From Novosphingobium sp. MD-1 (GTDB lineage Bacteria > Pseudomonadota > Alphaproteobacteria > Sphingomonadales > Sphingomonadaceae), in the NCBI RefSeq assembly GCF_001014975.1, contig NZ_BBXA01000030.1, positions 265,501 through 329,500 on the forward strand: DNA of 64,000 nt. Direction: 5' to 3'. The stretch's first letter is position 1; every line of letters starts with the position of its first letter. This document shows positions 8,206 to 16,813 of the stretch, piece after piece. Under the pieces are notes generated by a model. It worked only from the letters and a program-made list of their open reading frames with translations, ran no database searches and was not told the DNA's origin. The position numbers and the translations under genes are program-made.

Positions 8206-8936
8206 GCGAAGCACCAGAAATCCCCGTTTCTAGAGTTGAGTGGAAGGGCGCTGTCAGGATCATCCGCAGCGCCTTTCCGCCAATCGACCTGTTCGAGGAC
8301 ATCGCCGATCCCGCGGACTGGCCGCTGCTGATCTCGGCAGAGCAGAAAACCAATCCACGCATCATGGCGACGATTGGCAATCTCGACCTCGTTCCGGTCG
8401 ACCGACGCGTCGGCGGTAACGGAGCCTCCCACCTCATGGCGCCATTCACCCACGTTAGCACCGATAGACCGAGCCGCTTTACCGATGGGAGCTACGGTGT
8501 GCTCTACGTTGGGGACCGTTTTGAGACCGCACTGTTCGAGACGATTTACCATCACGCCCGCTTCATGGCCCGAACGCACGAAGCGCCTGGCTGGACGTCG
8601 CAATTCCGGGAGATCGTCATGTCGGTCGATGCAGACCTGCATGATTTGCGAGTTCCGGCAGGGGAGCCAGTTCCGGCGCTCGATCCCGACAGTTATGTCG
8701 CATCTCAAGCGCTCGCGTGGCACCTCAGGGACGCGGGATCGGACGGGATTGCTTATCCGAGCATCCGGCATCACGGAGGAGAATGCGTGGCGCTCTTCTA
8801 CCCTGACTGCGCATCAAATCCGCTCCAGGGGCGGCACCTGGACTATCACTGGGATGGCGCGCGGGTTGATCTGGTCCGTGATGCGGGATCCGGCGCTGTC
8901 TTCCGGATTGTCGATTTGCCGCCCCATCCCGCCTGA
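8202..8936 (+). CDS. RES-domain toxin
   Basis: 244 residues from a GTG start at 8202 that overlaps the antitoxin stop. The RES domain (about 60-220) shows the expected order of polar residues: RPSRFTDGSYGVLYVGDRFETALFE contains the arginine near the start and the glutamate in ETALFET, followed by GSDGIAYPSIRHHGG, where RES proteins keep their serine (R-E-S). RES toxins such as MbcT degrade NAD+ and stop growth unless bound by the partner antitoxin. Likely role: stabilisation of the element or phage-triggered dormancy. Gene order (antitoxin first) and coupling are typical. Confidence 0.95.
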   Translation: MSEAPEIPVSRVEWKGAVRIIRSAFPPIDLFEDIADPADWPLLISAEQKTNPRIMATIGNLDLVPVDRRVGGNGASHLMAPFTHVSTDRPSRFTDGSYGVLYVGDRFETALFETIYHHARFMARTHEAPGWTSQFREIVMSVDADLHDLRVPAGEPVPALDPDSYVASQALAWHLRDAGSDGIAYPSIRHHGGECVALFYPDCASNPLQGRHLDYHWDGARVDLVRDAGSGAVFRIVDLPPHPA

Positions 8937-9001
8937 CCGAACGAGCCGGGTTTCCAGGCAAGTGTTGTAGGATATCCGAGCGCAGTGAACCGCCTGCAGG
9001 C

Positions 9002-9514
9002 TCATGCCCGCGAACCAGCCTTCACGAGTTCATGAAGGGCTTTGTCCGGCGAAACTGGTCCCTTGTACAGCGGGCTACACGGTGTCTCCGCGAGCTTGGC
9101 GGAAATCGCCAGAAGGTCGTCGTCATCACCCTTCTCATAGGCATAGGCAGCCAGCCAGAATTCGGCCTGCTTAACGAACTCATTGAGGATGCCAACAACG
9201 CTCCGATTCACAGTCTTTGCGTAGCGGACCTGGTCCATTCGCCAGACTTCTTGCGCGATGAATTCGCTTGGGGCGCCGTACTCTTTCAGGACAAGCGCCA
9301 GCTGCGCCGGGAAGCGTCGAGCAAGCGTGGCCGCTGGAGCCAGCGGCATTAGCACGGGAAGAAGCGTGCGCTCAGAAACCAGCAAAGCTAATTGCGGCCT
9401 CCAGAACAGGGCGGTGGCGTACCAGTTGCCCAGCGCCGTGTCGCTTTGCCCAGGCACAGCGACTTCCGGTTTGATCCGATCGAGTAGCTTCTTGGTGCAA
9501 TGGAGGTGGAACAT
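9002..9514 (-). CDS. DUF6933 family protein, function unknown
   Basis: 170 residues from the ATG at 9514, which begins MFHLHCTKKLLDRIK, the typical N-terminus of DUF6933 proteins; an upstream ATG at 9616 would add 34 residues with no family similarity. The visible pattern is an N-terminal block (TKKLLDRIKPE) followed by TALGNWYATALFWRPQLALLVSERTLLPVLMPLAPA and a helical C-terminus. I know of no biochemical role for the family. It lies downstream of the CBASS operon on the same strand but 224 bp beyond it, so it is probably separately expressed. Confidence 0.8.
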   Translation of the reverse strand: MFHLHCTKKLLDRIKPEVAVPGQSDTALGNWYATALFWRPQLALLVSERTLLPVLMPLAPAATLARRFPAQLALVLKEYGAPSEFIAQEVWRMDQVRYAKTVNRSVVGILNEFVKQAEFWLAAYAYEKGDDDDLLAISAKLAETPCSPLYKGPVSPDKALHELVKAGSRA

Positions 9515-9737
9515 CAGGGCGGACGATAGTTTTCGGCGCTCAGTGAGTCCATCGACGCTAATAGCCTTGCCATGGGCATGGCAATCTCCGCAACCGTAGC
9601 GGTTGCTTAGCCACATTTTTTGGGTCGTGTGAAACCTTCCCGTCTTTCATTCGAACCTCCGTCCCCGTGCGTTCGCAGCGGACCGAGTGGGCAAGCGAGC
9701 TTATGGCATGGGTCAAGATCTCGTCCGCCACTCCTGA

Positions 9738-11162
9738 TCACAAGAGCGCAGTTGGCTCATAGTGCCTTTCGCTCGTCACATATTCGTGCAGCTGGGTGGG
9801 CGGCATCGCGTTCCAGCGGTGGCCAAGCGCGACGGCGAAGGCTGCGGGGCCGGCCAGATAGAGGCGTATTTGTCGTGCACCGAGCCGCGCGACCGCCGCA
9901 TCTACCGTCTGCTTAACTAGCGAAGCACTCGCCTGCGCCGCTCTCCCCGAGGCTATCGCCTCTGGTAAATGAAGGCCTAGCACCGCGTCCGCCGCAATTC
10001 CCGCTGAGGCATCAAGGTCGGCAGACGGGTCGCGCAGTACCCCGACCGTGACGATGAGAGCGTCGCCTTCCAATCGAGAGGGCTGATGGATACACCACGG
10101 TGGAGCAGGCTCGCCAGTCGTAGGGCGATCGTCAGTCGACCAGCTGCCAGCGCGTGTCTGGATTTCAAGCTCGAAACCATGAGCGGACCGTAACGACCAG
10201 CCGACCGCTAACGCTGTGTTGAGCCGGTAGGAACCACTCAACGCGACTCTCGACATAGTATGTGCGCGCAGCCATCGCGCCGTGCGGTCAAGCGGACCAA
10301 GCAGCTGCTCGGCCCAGATGTCCGGGGGCGGGAAGCCGGCATCGCCGCCCGAGAACTGGCTCGCGTCCAATTCCAGCGCGGTCTCATCGGCTTCGTTGCG
10401 ATCGGATCGGATGTGGAGCGCACAAGTTTGCCCGAGTGGAAGCGGCTTGCCCAACGTCTGCTCCATCGCTCTTCTTAGTTCTGAACGGCCGAGCGGGGTG
10501 CCAAGCGAACGGCGTGCGAGGGAGGATAGCACCTCGAACGTATCGGCAACTTTGCGGGACGGTGCTTCCAGTGCTGGGAAGGCCTGGTCGAGCGCGGCGC
10601 CGAAGGTGGCGAGCGCAGTGGCGGCGTCGGGCAGGCTGCGCTCACTCACTTCGACCGCGGACGCTACGAATTCACCGAGTTCCAGGCCATAAGTTTCGAC
10701 AAGACTATCGCGTAGTGCCGCATCGCTCGCCGCCATGATGTCCGCGAAAGGCGCATAGAAGGGACGTGCCCGGCGTACGCGAAGCGGGTCCCGAGCGAGC
10801 CAAGCGAGTGTTGGCGGTAACCGCGGCGTGACCAACGCGTGGATGCGCGTCGCGTTTGGAAACCGCTCTTCGAAGCCGTGGAAGGTCTTGAGTACGTCGC
10901 GGACCTCGCCTGGCGAAAGCGCGCCGGCCTTAGCCTGATAGCGTTCGAGCAGACGGTGGCGGGGAGACTGGGGTGCGAAGAAGCGGGCTTCCAGATCTTC
11001 AAGTCCTTCGAAGATTATTTCCTCGAAGGCCGGGTTGGCGAGCCATGCGGGTAACCGCGCGAGGCCGTCCCAAAGCTGATAGTCGAAACCGCCTTGGGCG
11101 ATCACGCCCCCCATGCCGCGGGCATCGGTCAGGGCCGGCGCGGGAGGTTTATCAGACAACAT
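9738..11162 (-). CDS. cap4: CBASS effector: Cap4-like nuclease fused to SAVED domain
   Basis: 474 residues from the ATG at 11162, whose first bases overlap the end of cap3 (stop 11154-11152). The N-terminal domain carries GGFDYQ (24-29), acidic residues in FEGLEDLE (51-58) and Q76-x-K78, the arrangement of the PD-(D/E)xK-like Cap4 nuclease (DUF4297 type). The C-terminal half is a SAVED domain, recognisable by SRVALSGSYRLNTALAVGWSL and a final LYLAGPAAFAVALGHRWNAM...LHEY block. In CBASS, SAVED binds a cyclic di- or trinucleotide made by the CD-NTase, the protein oligomerises and the nuclease domain degrades double-stranded DNA, killing the infected cell. It is the last gene of the operon; in most loci the effector comes earlier. 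Confidence 0.88.
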   Translation of the reverse strand: MLSDKPPAPALTDARGMGGVIAQGGFDYQLWDGLARLPAWLANPAFEEIIFEGLEDLEARFFAPQSPRHRLLERYQAKAGALSPGEVRDVLKTFHGFEERFPNATRIHALVTPRLPPTLAWLARDPLRVRRARPFYAPFADIMAASDAALRDSLVETYGLELGEFVASAVEVSERSLPDAATALATFGAALDQAFPALEAPSRKVADTFEVLSSLARRSLGTPLGRSELRRAMEQTLGKPLPLGQTCALHIRSDRNEADETALELDASQFSGGDAGFPPPDIWAEQLLGPLDRTARWLRAHTMSRVALSGSYRLNTALAVGWSLRSAHGFELEIQTRAGSWSTDDRPTTGEPAPPWCIHQPSRLEGDALIVTVGVLRDPSADLDASAGIAADAVLGLHLPEAIASGRAAQASASLVKQTVDAAVARLGARQIRLYLAGPAAFAVALGHRWNAMPPTQLHEYVTSERHYEPTALL

Positions 11163-11616
11163 CCATCTCCAGTTTGGCCTCGAACTCATTGCCCTGCGGA
11201 TCAAACACCCAGCTGGCCGCAGAAAGTGTGCCGCCGTCAAGCCGAACGATCATTAGCACCGCGAAGCTGCCGGCGAAGCGGGCATCACCCACCAGCGCCC
11301 GCATCGTCGCGAGGTCTGTGCCGCTCGGATACACCGCGAAGCTCGGATGGCTGTGCCATTCGCCAATGTAATTGTAGCGTGTGTAGCGATGCTTGGTGCG
11401 ATCGAAAAAGTGCATCGCATCGCGTGCGGCCTGCAGCAGATCGACCATAAAGCGCGCGAAGCTCCCGCGACGCGCCTGGATGGTGAGCTCGGTCACGTCG
11501 AAGTCGGACGGCGCAAGCTGCTCACCGAACAGCTGTCCGCCGATCTCGCGCTTGCCGGCCTTCTCCAGCGCCGCGACGAGCCTGGCGGTCTGATCAACCG
11601 GCAGCCTTAGCCGCAT
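11152..11616 (-). CDS. cap3: CBASS Cap3, JAB/JAMM deconjugating peptidase
   Basis: 154 residues from the ATG at 11616, overlapping the end of cap2 by 23 bp. The JAMM zinc-peptidase motif is intact: H88-S-H90-P and, after VYPSGT, D101, with an upstream GGQLFGE block carrying the glutamate. In type II CBASS, Cap3 removes the protein that Cap2 has attached to the CD-NTase C-terminus, tuning the response. Overlaps on both sides (cap2 and cap4) show translational coupling. Confidence 0.93.
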   Translation of the reverse strand: MRLRLPVDQTARLVAALEKAGKREIGGQLFGEQLAPSDFDVTELTIQARRGSFARFMVDLLQAARDAMHFFDRTKHRYTRYNYIGEWHSHPSFAVYPSGTDLATMRALVGDARFAGSFAVLMIVRLDGGTLSAASWVFDPQGNEFEAKLEMDVV

Positions 11617-13282
11617 CGAGCCATTCCTTGAATAAATCGAGTGCGAAGGCCCGGGCCTCGGCATCCTCTCCGCTGATGCCCGGACACCGTTCGCCGACGC
11701 TCAGCCGGATCGTGTGACCATGGCCGTCGAACAGCCAGTGCCTGCTGTAACCGAGAAGGAGCCAAGCGGAGTCCGACGGAGCGGGCGCTCCGTCGACTAT
11801 GTCTAGGATGACGCGCGCCGCATGCCCGGCGGTCATGGTGACTGCGGCATCGTCCGCAACGATCGGCGCACCGTCGCCGGCGAGCATCTCGTAGCGCCGG
11901 GGACCGGGCTCTGGCGGGGCCACGCCTTGCTCATCACACCAGGCAAGAAAGGTCGCCCGCCCATTAACGAACGGCGGATCTCGATCGGGCAGCGCCGTCG
12001 CCACAAGCGCGCCAAGCCCGCCCTCGAAGACCTCGACCGACACGAACGGGCGCTCGTTCGCGTCGGCAAGAGCACCGAGGAAGAGCGCAGTTGCCGGATC
12101 GCCGGTGGCGTCGACGATGACACTGCAGTCGGCAACGGCCTCGACCTGCCAAGCGTGTGATTTGGCCGAACGCTGCCAGTTGAGATTGTTGTCGACCACG
12201 CGGATGTCGGCGCCGGGCGCGATGGCAAGAAGGCGGCGCTTGAGGCCATTGACTTTGCGGAACCCTACGTCGCGCCACTCGAGCGCGTGCCGCTCGAGAT
12301 TGTCGGGGAGGAGTACGTCGCCGTCGATTAGCGTCAGGAGGCCGAGGCCGGATCGGACCAGAGATTCGGCGAGCTTGGAACCGATAGAACCTGCGCCAAC
12401 GATCGCGACGCGCTTGCACTCAGCCGCTGTCGATCTCGCGGACCGCGCACCGCTCTCGTCCGGAAGCACAAGAACCCGGCGACGGTGTGTGGCGCCATCC
12501 GCCATCAGGTGGAACCCGGCAATGTCCGCCTCGCCCGTGAAGAGAATGATGGCAGCGTTCGTTTCGAGGGCCAAGTTGGCCATGTCCGACGGCAGGTCGG
12601 CGGCTGCCACCAACGCGGCCCGATCTGGCACCCCTGCGGGCGCAGACCGGGTAGAGACAAATACCGGAATATCGAAGCGCCAGTTGTGGATGTCTGCGCC
12701 TGGCGGCCGGCGAAGCAAGAGCCGGTCCTCGGCGTCATGGACGAGAATCGGCCAGACTTCGTCAGCCGCCATCCAGCGCAGTCCCACCAAGTCCAAGGCG
12801 ATTCCCGCTTCGATCCGCTCGGCGCACCGTTGGCCGATCAGGACGGGATTGAGGCCCCAGTCATAGGCCTGGACCTGTCCAATCCGATGATCCGAAGGCG
12901 CGCGTTCGCCGCCTTCGCCCAGCGGGTCCTCGGTCACGAGCAAATTGTGTGCGCTACGTAGCACATCCGCCCCGGTCGCTTCTGCCGTCCAATTGTCCGG
13001 TCGCAGCTCAAGGCAGAGCACGCCCTTGCCATATTGATGAGTGGACCAGCGCGCCTCATCCTGCGGCTCGACCCAGGGTGGGACCTGCGGAAACTGGTCA
13101 GGATAGATCAGCCGGACCGGATAGCGCCGGCCGTGAGCCGAGATGATGGCTTCGGCAGCGAACCGCGCGTCGTCGAACTTCCATCGGGTGAACTCCAGCC
13201 AGTCCTCGTCGCGCGCCAGCGCTTCGACCGCCGCGCGCTCGGCAGCGAGCCGGGCAGAGTCGGTGAGCCACCAGAACCTCAA
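11594..13282 (-). CDS. cap2: CBASS Cap2, E2-E1 (ThiF) ubiquitin-transferase-like enzyme
   Basis: 562 residues if translation starts at the TTG at 13282-13280, which shares TTGA with the stop of the CD-NTase gene; further upstream frame residues are out-of-frame translation of that gene. The N-terminal E2 domain has RRYPVRLIYPDQFPQVPPWV and the catalytic cysteine C90 in GKGVLCLELRPDNW. The E1 domain has the adenylation nucleotide-binding loop VAIVGAGSIGSKLAESL and the DGD and Asn/Arg residues of DGDVLLPDNLERH; C533 near the end is the likely E1 cysteine. Known role: conjugates the CD-NTase C-terminus to cellular targets, priming it for activation. The rare TTG start, coupled to termination, probably keeps Cap2 low relative to its substrate. 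Confidence 0.93.
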   Translation of the reverse strand: MRFWWLTDSARLAAERAAVEALARDEDWLEFTRWKFDDARFAAEAIISAHGRRYPVRLIYPDQFPQVPPWVEPQDEARWSTHQYGKGVLCLELRPDNWTAEATGADVLRSAHNLLVTEDPLGEGGERAPSDHRIGQVQAYDWGLNPVLIGQRCAERIEAGIALDLVGLRWMAADEVWPILVHDAEDRLLLRRPPGADIHNWRFDIPVFVSTRSAPAGVPDRAALVAAADLPSDMANLALETNAAIILFTGEADIAGFHLMADGATHRRRVLVLPDESGARSARSTAAECKRVAIVGAGSIGSKLAESLVRSGLGLLTLIDGDVLLPDNLERHALEWRDVGFRKVNGLKRRLLAIAPGADIRVVDNNLNWQRSAKSHAWQVEAVADCSVIVDATGDPATALFLGALADANERPFVSVEVFEGGLGALVATALPDRDPPFVNGRATFLAWCDEQGVAPPEPGPRRYEMLAGDGAPIVADDAAVTMTAGHAARVILDIVDGAPAPSDSAWLLLGYSRHWLFDGHGHTIRLSVGERCPGISGEDAEARAFALDLFKEWLDAAKAAG

Positions 13283-14295
13283 GCGAAGCCGCGCGGCTTG
13301 GTAGGAGGCGCAGCCATCGCATTGGGGAAGGTGTATCCGGCGGCCACCGGTACCGCTGCGGCGAACCCGCCATAGGTCGAGGCCTTGGCCGGCGTCGCAG
13401 TGGCCTTGAAGCGATCGCCGAACACCCGGCGCCATTGCCGTGTTGCTTCCTCGATATCGTCGGCGTCCTGCGCCCGGCGGGCGATGCCGGCATAGACCCG
13501 AACCTTCTCGATGAATTCAGTCCACTGGGCGACCGACACCTTTCCCAAGATGTCGTTCGAGCCATCCGCGGGGTCGGCGATGAATGGCTTTTGGCCAATC
13601 GAGGTATGATAGCCATAGGCGTCGTAGATATTCTCAAGCAGTTGAGCGAATGCCTCGCCGTAATGCGTCTCGCCGGTGGGCGCGTGCAGCCCGACGAGCA
13701 CTTCGAGGACGAAACCCTTGGGGCGCCGACCGGTTAGCGGGTTGATTCGACGCCACCATTTGAACAGCTTCACGAGCGGCTTGAACCGGCCACCGAACCG
13801 CGTGTTCTGCGCCGAACTCCAGCTCGTGTGGACCGGGGGATTGGTAAACTTCCAAGTGCCCGTGTCGCGGTCGGGGATCATGTAGCCGTTCCATGTCGAT
13901 GCGACCGGAACGATGTCCATCTCCGCCTGCCAGGTCTCGACCCGCACAGAGCGTTTATTTATTCGCTCGACCTCATAGCCGTCGCCGCCGTCTTCGAGGG
14001 CCTTACAGACCTCCTTCAGCACCGTGTCGGGATGGTCGTCGGTCGAAAAGTTCGTCACGATGATGATGTCGACATCGGGCCGCTCTTGACCATTCGACGT
14101 CGAGCGCGGGCGGATGGCAGAGTCGCGGGCATAGCTTCCTGAAAGGAAGCTGGTCACATATCGGTCCTTGAACTTCGCCTGCGTGCGCAGATGGTCGCGG
14201 ATGCCGGTATGTCCGCCGGACGCCCGCGTTTTGGTTGTCGTGCTCGGCTCAATATCCTGCAGCAGTTCGATGAATCGTGTATTCGGAACGGGCAT
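13279..14295 (-). CDS. CBASS CD-NTase (cGAS/DncV-like nucleotidyltransferase)
   Basis: 338 residues from the ATG at 14295 (GGGGGG upstream; an in-frame start 20 codons earlier lacks support). The catalytic signature is complete: GSYARDSAIRP (53-63), D74-x-D76 in RPDVDIIIV, and the third aspartate D127 in AEMDIVPVA. The protein senses infection and makes a cyclic oligonucleotide second messenger for the SAVED effector; the product cannot be told from sequence. The last 30 or so residues are Pro/Ala/Gly-rich and flexible and end PRGFA, fitting a tail that Cap2 would conjugate. First gene of a four-gene minus-strand operon, cdn-cap2-cap3-cap4. Confidence 0.93.
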   Translation of the reverse strand: MPVPNTRFIELLQDIEPSTTTKTRASGGHTGIRDHLRTQAKFKDRYVTSFLSGSYARDSAIRPRSTSNGQERPDVDIIIVTNFSTDDHPDTVLKEVCKALEDGGDGYEVERINKRSVRVETWQAEMDIVPVASTWNGYMIPDRDTGTWKFTNPPVHTSWSSAQNTRFGGRFKPLVKLFKWWRRINPLTGRRPKGFVLEVLVGLHAPTGETHYGEAFAQLLENIYDAYGYHTSIGQKPFIADPADGSNDILGKVSVAQWTEFIEKVRVYAGIARRAQDADDIEEATRQWRRVFGDRFKATATPAKASTYGGFAAAVPVAAGYTFPNAMAAPPTKPRGFA

Positions 14296-14657
14296 GGATC
14301 CCCCCAAGGTGTTCCCTATTCGTTTCAATATGGGAGTGCTCCTTCGGTCGCGCAAGATGCACGGTTCAAACTTGGTGGAAAGTTGTGGTGCACAATGGGG
14401 TAGAAGTTGCGGCTCAAGATTCTGATTTGCGGCATCGCCCGACGGAGCAGTCGCGCATCGGCGAAATTAGGTCAGCTGAACGATTGGCGCGAACAACATA
14501 AAATGCTCCAGAGCCCGCAATCATGATCATTCGTCATTGCCCGCTGCCATCGGCAGGTTTGCTGCGAACGTATTAAGAGTGGAGTGGGCTTTGCCCTGAT
14601 CGAGCCAGTTGGGCGTCGAAGGTCGATGCACAAGGCTCTCAGTCAGGAGTGTGTCCC
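14296..14657. other. Intergenic region between divergent CBASS and ParB-like genes
   Basis: 362 bp with no supported gene. It must hold the CBASS promoter (leftward) and the parB-like promoter (rightward). The right end carries an AGGAG Shine-Dalgarno site (14645-14649) 8 nt before the ATG at 14658, preceded by a weak GAGCC...GGCTC pairing. I find neither the GTTCTY repeat nor the TAGGAAA motif here, and no convincing -35/-10 pair. Confidence 0.5.
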
Positions 14658-16646
14658 ATGATCAAGTCGATCCCGCTGAACAAACTCGTCCAGTCTCCCC
14701 GCAATGTCCGTCGTCACAGCGATCCGGCGGCAGATGCCGAACTCAAAGCCAGCATTGCAGCGCATGGATTGCTGCAGAACCTGATCGTCCGCCCCGCTGC
14801 CAAGGGCAAATTCGAGGTCGAAGCTGGGGAGCGTCGTCGCCGCGCGATGCTTGCGCTCGCAGACGAAAAGATCTTCGCCCGCGATCACGAAGTCATGTGC
14901 TTGGTCGTCGAAGACAGCGCCGAAGCCGCCGTCGAGACCAGCCTCGCCGAGAATTTCCACCGCCTCGCCATGAACCCAGCCGATGAAGCCCAAGCTTTTG
15001 CCGCGCTTGTCGCATGCGGCGCGACCGTCGAAGACGTTGCGCGCCGTTTCGGCCTGACGGTCCGCTTTGTCGAGGGACGTCTGCGCCTCTCGACGCTTGC
15101 GCCCGTCGTATTCGAGGCACTGGCCTCCGGCCAAATCACGCTCGACATCGCCAAGGCCTTTGGTGCGACTTCCGACCAGGAAATCCAGGCCCGCGTTTTC
15201 GAGCAGGTCTCCTCGGGCTATTATGCGCCTAACCCCGACAGTGTCCGGCGTATGGTCCTGTCCGGGACGGTACGAGGCAGCGATCCGCGCGCCCGGCTCG
15301 TTGGCCGCGACGCCTACATCGCTGCAGGCGGCCGGATCGAGCGCGAACTGTTCGATGACGACGACAGCGAATCCTGGGTCGATGTTGCGCTGCTCGAAAG
15401 CCTTGCCGCCGCGAAGATGGAAGAGCAGGCCAAAGCCCTCGCCGCCGAGCAGGGTCTCGCCTGGGTCAAGCCGACGCTCGATCCCTATGCCAGCCACGAC
15501 CTGGTCGAAGGGCTGGTCCGGCTTCCTGCCGAACCAGCGCCATTGACCGAAGCCGAATTGGCAAGGCTCGACGAACTCGATGCCTCCTATGACGAACATG
15601 CGGCGATCCTCGAGGATCAGGACAGTGCCGAGGAGGCTGTGGCTGCGGCCGAAGCGGCAATCGAGGCCATCGAACGCGAGTGCCAGGAAATCCGGGCCCG
15701 CCCGCCCGTCATCGCGACCGAACTCAAGGCCGAGGCGGGGATGGTCCTGGTGCTCTCGCGCGATGGCACGCCGGTTCTCCAGCCGGTGTTTTACGGCGAG
15801 CGTCAGGCTGAACCCGTCGGAGCCGACGGTGGGATCGAAGTCGTTACGGGCGATGAAGGTTCGGATAAGCGCCGGACCACCTTGTCCAAGCGCCTGGTCG
15901 ACGAGCTCGCCATGCAGCGCCGCGATGTGCTGGCGCTGCACGTTGCATCCGATCCTGGTCTGGCGCTCGACATCATGGTCTTCACGCTTGCCGATGCCGA
16001 CACCCACGACTGGCGGGCGCGGGCTGCGACTACGCTGCGTGCGCCTGTTCCGGCTGGCCCGATCATCGGCTTTGAATCCAAGGATGCGCCGGCGAGCAGC
16101 GCGCTTGCCGAGCTCAGGTCCAGTCTCGACGAAAGCTGGCGCGCCGGGAATGATGCGACGTCCCGCTTCGATCTCTTCCGTGTACTGCCCGATGACTGTC
16201 GCGCCGCCTGGCTGGGCTATGTCGTCGCTCGGTCGCTCGAGGCAAGCCTCAACATGGCCGGTGAGCGTCAGCTGCCGTTCCAGGATCACCTTGGCAGCCT
16301 GATCGGTATCGACATGGCCCAGTGGTGGCGCCCGACGGCGACCAATTATTTCGATCGGGTGTCGAAGCAGGTGATCCTCGATGCGCTGACCGATGTCGGC
16401 GGTCTCGAACTCTCCTCGCGTTTTGCCTCGGTCAAGAAGGGTGACCTCGCGATGAGCGCCGAGCGCGTCTTCGCTGGCACCTACATCACCGAAGTCGAAG
16501 TTCGCGAGAAGGCCCTGGCTTGGGTGCCTGAGGTCATGCGGTTTGCCTCCGCTGCTCCGGAGGCTGGCGAAGTCGACATCGACGCAAGCGACGCTCAGCC
16601 TGGTGTCGACGGCGAAATCCATACCCCCCGCGAACTGGCCGCCTGA
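14658..16646 (+). CDS. parB: ParB/RepB/Spo0J-domain protein of the leading-region type
   Basis: 662 residues from the ATG at 14658 (AGGAG 8 nt upstream); a GTG three codons earlier is a weaker choice. The N-terminal ParB CTPase fold shows IPLNKLVQSPRNVRRH, then NLIVRPAAKGKFEVEAGERRRRA (shown in parts: NLIVRPAAK and EVEAGERRRRA) and LAENFHRLAMNPADEA, followed by the HTH KorB-like linker (VEDVARRFGLTVRFVEGRL). A long C-terminal extension of about 400 residues with an acidic coiled coil around 290-345 is much larger than in partition ParBs. No parA adjoins it, and no parS-like repeat is evident, so partition is unlikely to be its only role. Similar orphan ParB proteins are typical of leading regions of conjugative plasmids. 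Confidence 0.88.
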   Translation: MIKSIPLNKLVQSPRNVRRHSDPAADAELKASIAAHGLLQNLIVRPAAKGKFEVEAGERRRRAMLALADEKIFARDHEVMCLVVEDSAEAAVETSLAENFHRLAMNPADEAQAFAALVACGATVEDVARRFGLTVRFVEGRLRLSTLAPVVFEALASGQITLDIAKAFGATSDQEIQARVFEQVSSGYYAPNPDSVRRMVLSGTVRGSDPRARLVGRDAYIAAGGRIERELFDDDDSESWVDVALLESLAAAKMEEQAKALAAEQGLAWVKPTLDPYASHDLVEGLVRLPAEPAPLTEAELARLDELDASYDEHAAILEDQDSAEEAVAAAEAAIEAIERECQEIRARPPVIATELKAEAGMVLVLSRDGTPVLQPVFYGERQAEPVGADGGIEVVTGDEGSDKRRTTLSKRLVDELAMQRRDVLALHVASDPGLALDIMVFTLADADTHDWRARAATTLRAPVPAGPIIGFESKDAPASSALAELRSSLDESWRAGNDATSRFDLFRVLPDDCRAAWLGYVVARSLEASLNMAGERQLPFQDHLGSLIGIDMAQWWRPTATNYFDRVSKQVILDALTDVGGLELSSRFASVKKGDLAMSAERVFAGTYITEVEVREKALAWVPEVMRFASAAPEAGEVDIDASDAQPGVDGEIHTPRELAA

Positions 16647-16681
16647 CCTCCTCCTGACAGGCTCGGCCACTCGCACCTCGA

Positions 16682-16723
16682 GAAGCGGTCCTTCGTCTCA
16701 CGCCGGAGGGCCGCTTCCTTTTT
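16682..16723 (+). terminator. Rho-independent terminator after parB
   Basis: GAAGCGG (16682-16688) pairs with CCGCTTC (16711-16717), extended inward by CC/GG and G-T pairs, followed by C and TTTTT (16719-16723). It lies 36 bp beyond the parB-like stop and 90 bp before ardC, so the two genes are probably transcribed separately. Confidence 0.75.
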
Positions 16724-16813
16724 GGGAGAAGAGCAGAGGGGGCTCGGGACCCTGTGGTACTGACCGGCGAACCCGTCGCCGATTGTCCAGATGCCGCAAT
16801 CAGGAGAACCATC

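Noticed and set aside
14658-16646. Plasmid partition locus
   Set aside because: There is no ParA next to it and no cluster of parS-like repeats; the large C-terminal extension also differs from partition ParBs.
14643-16676. 677-codon open frame on the minus strand
   Set aside because: It is the mirror of the ParB-like gene, which has clear family motifs, a ribosome site and a terminator. GC-rich third positions leave long antisense frames open.
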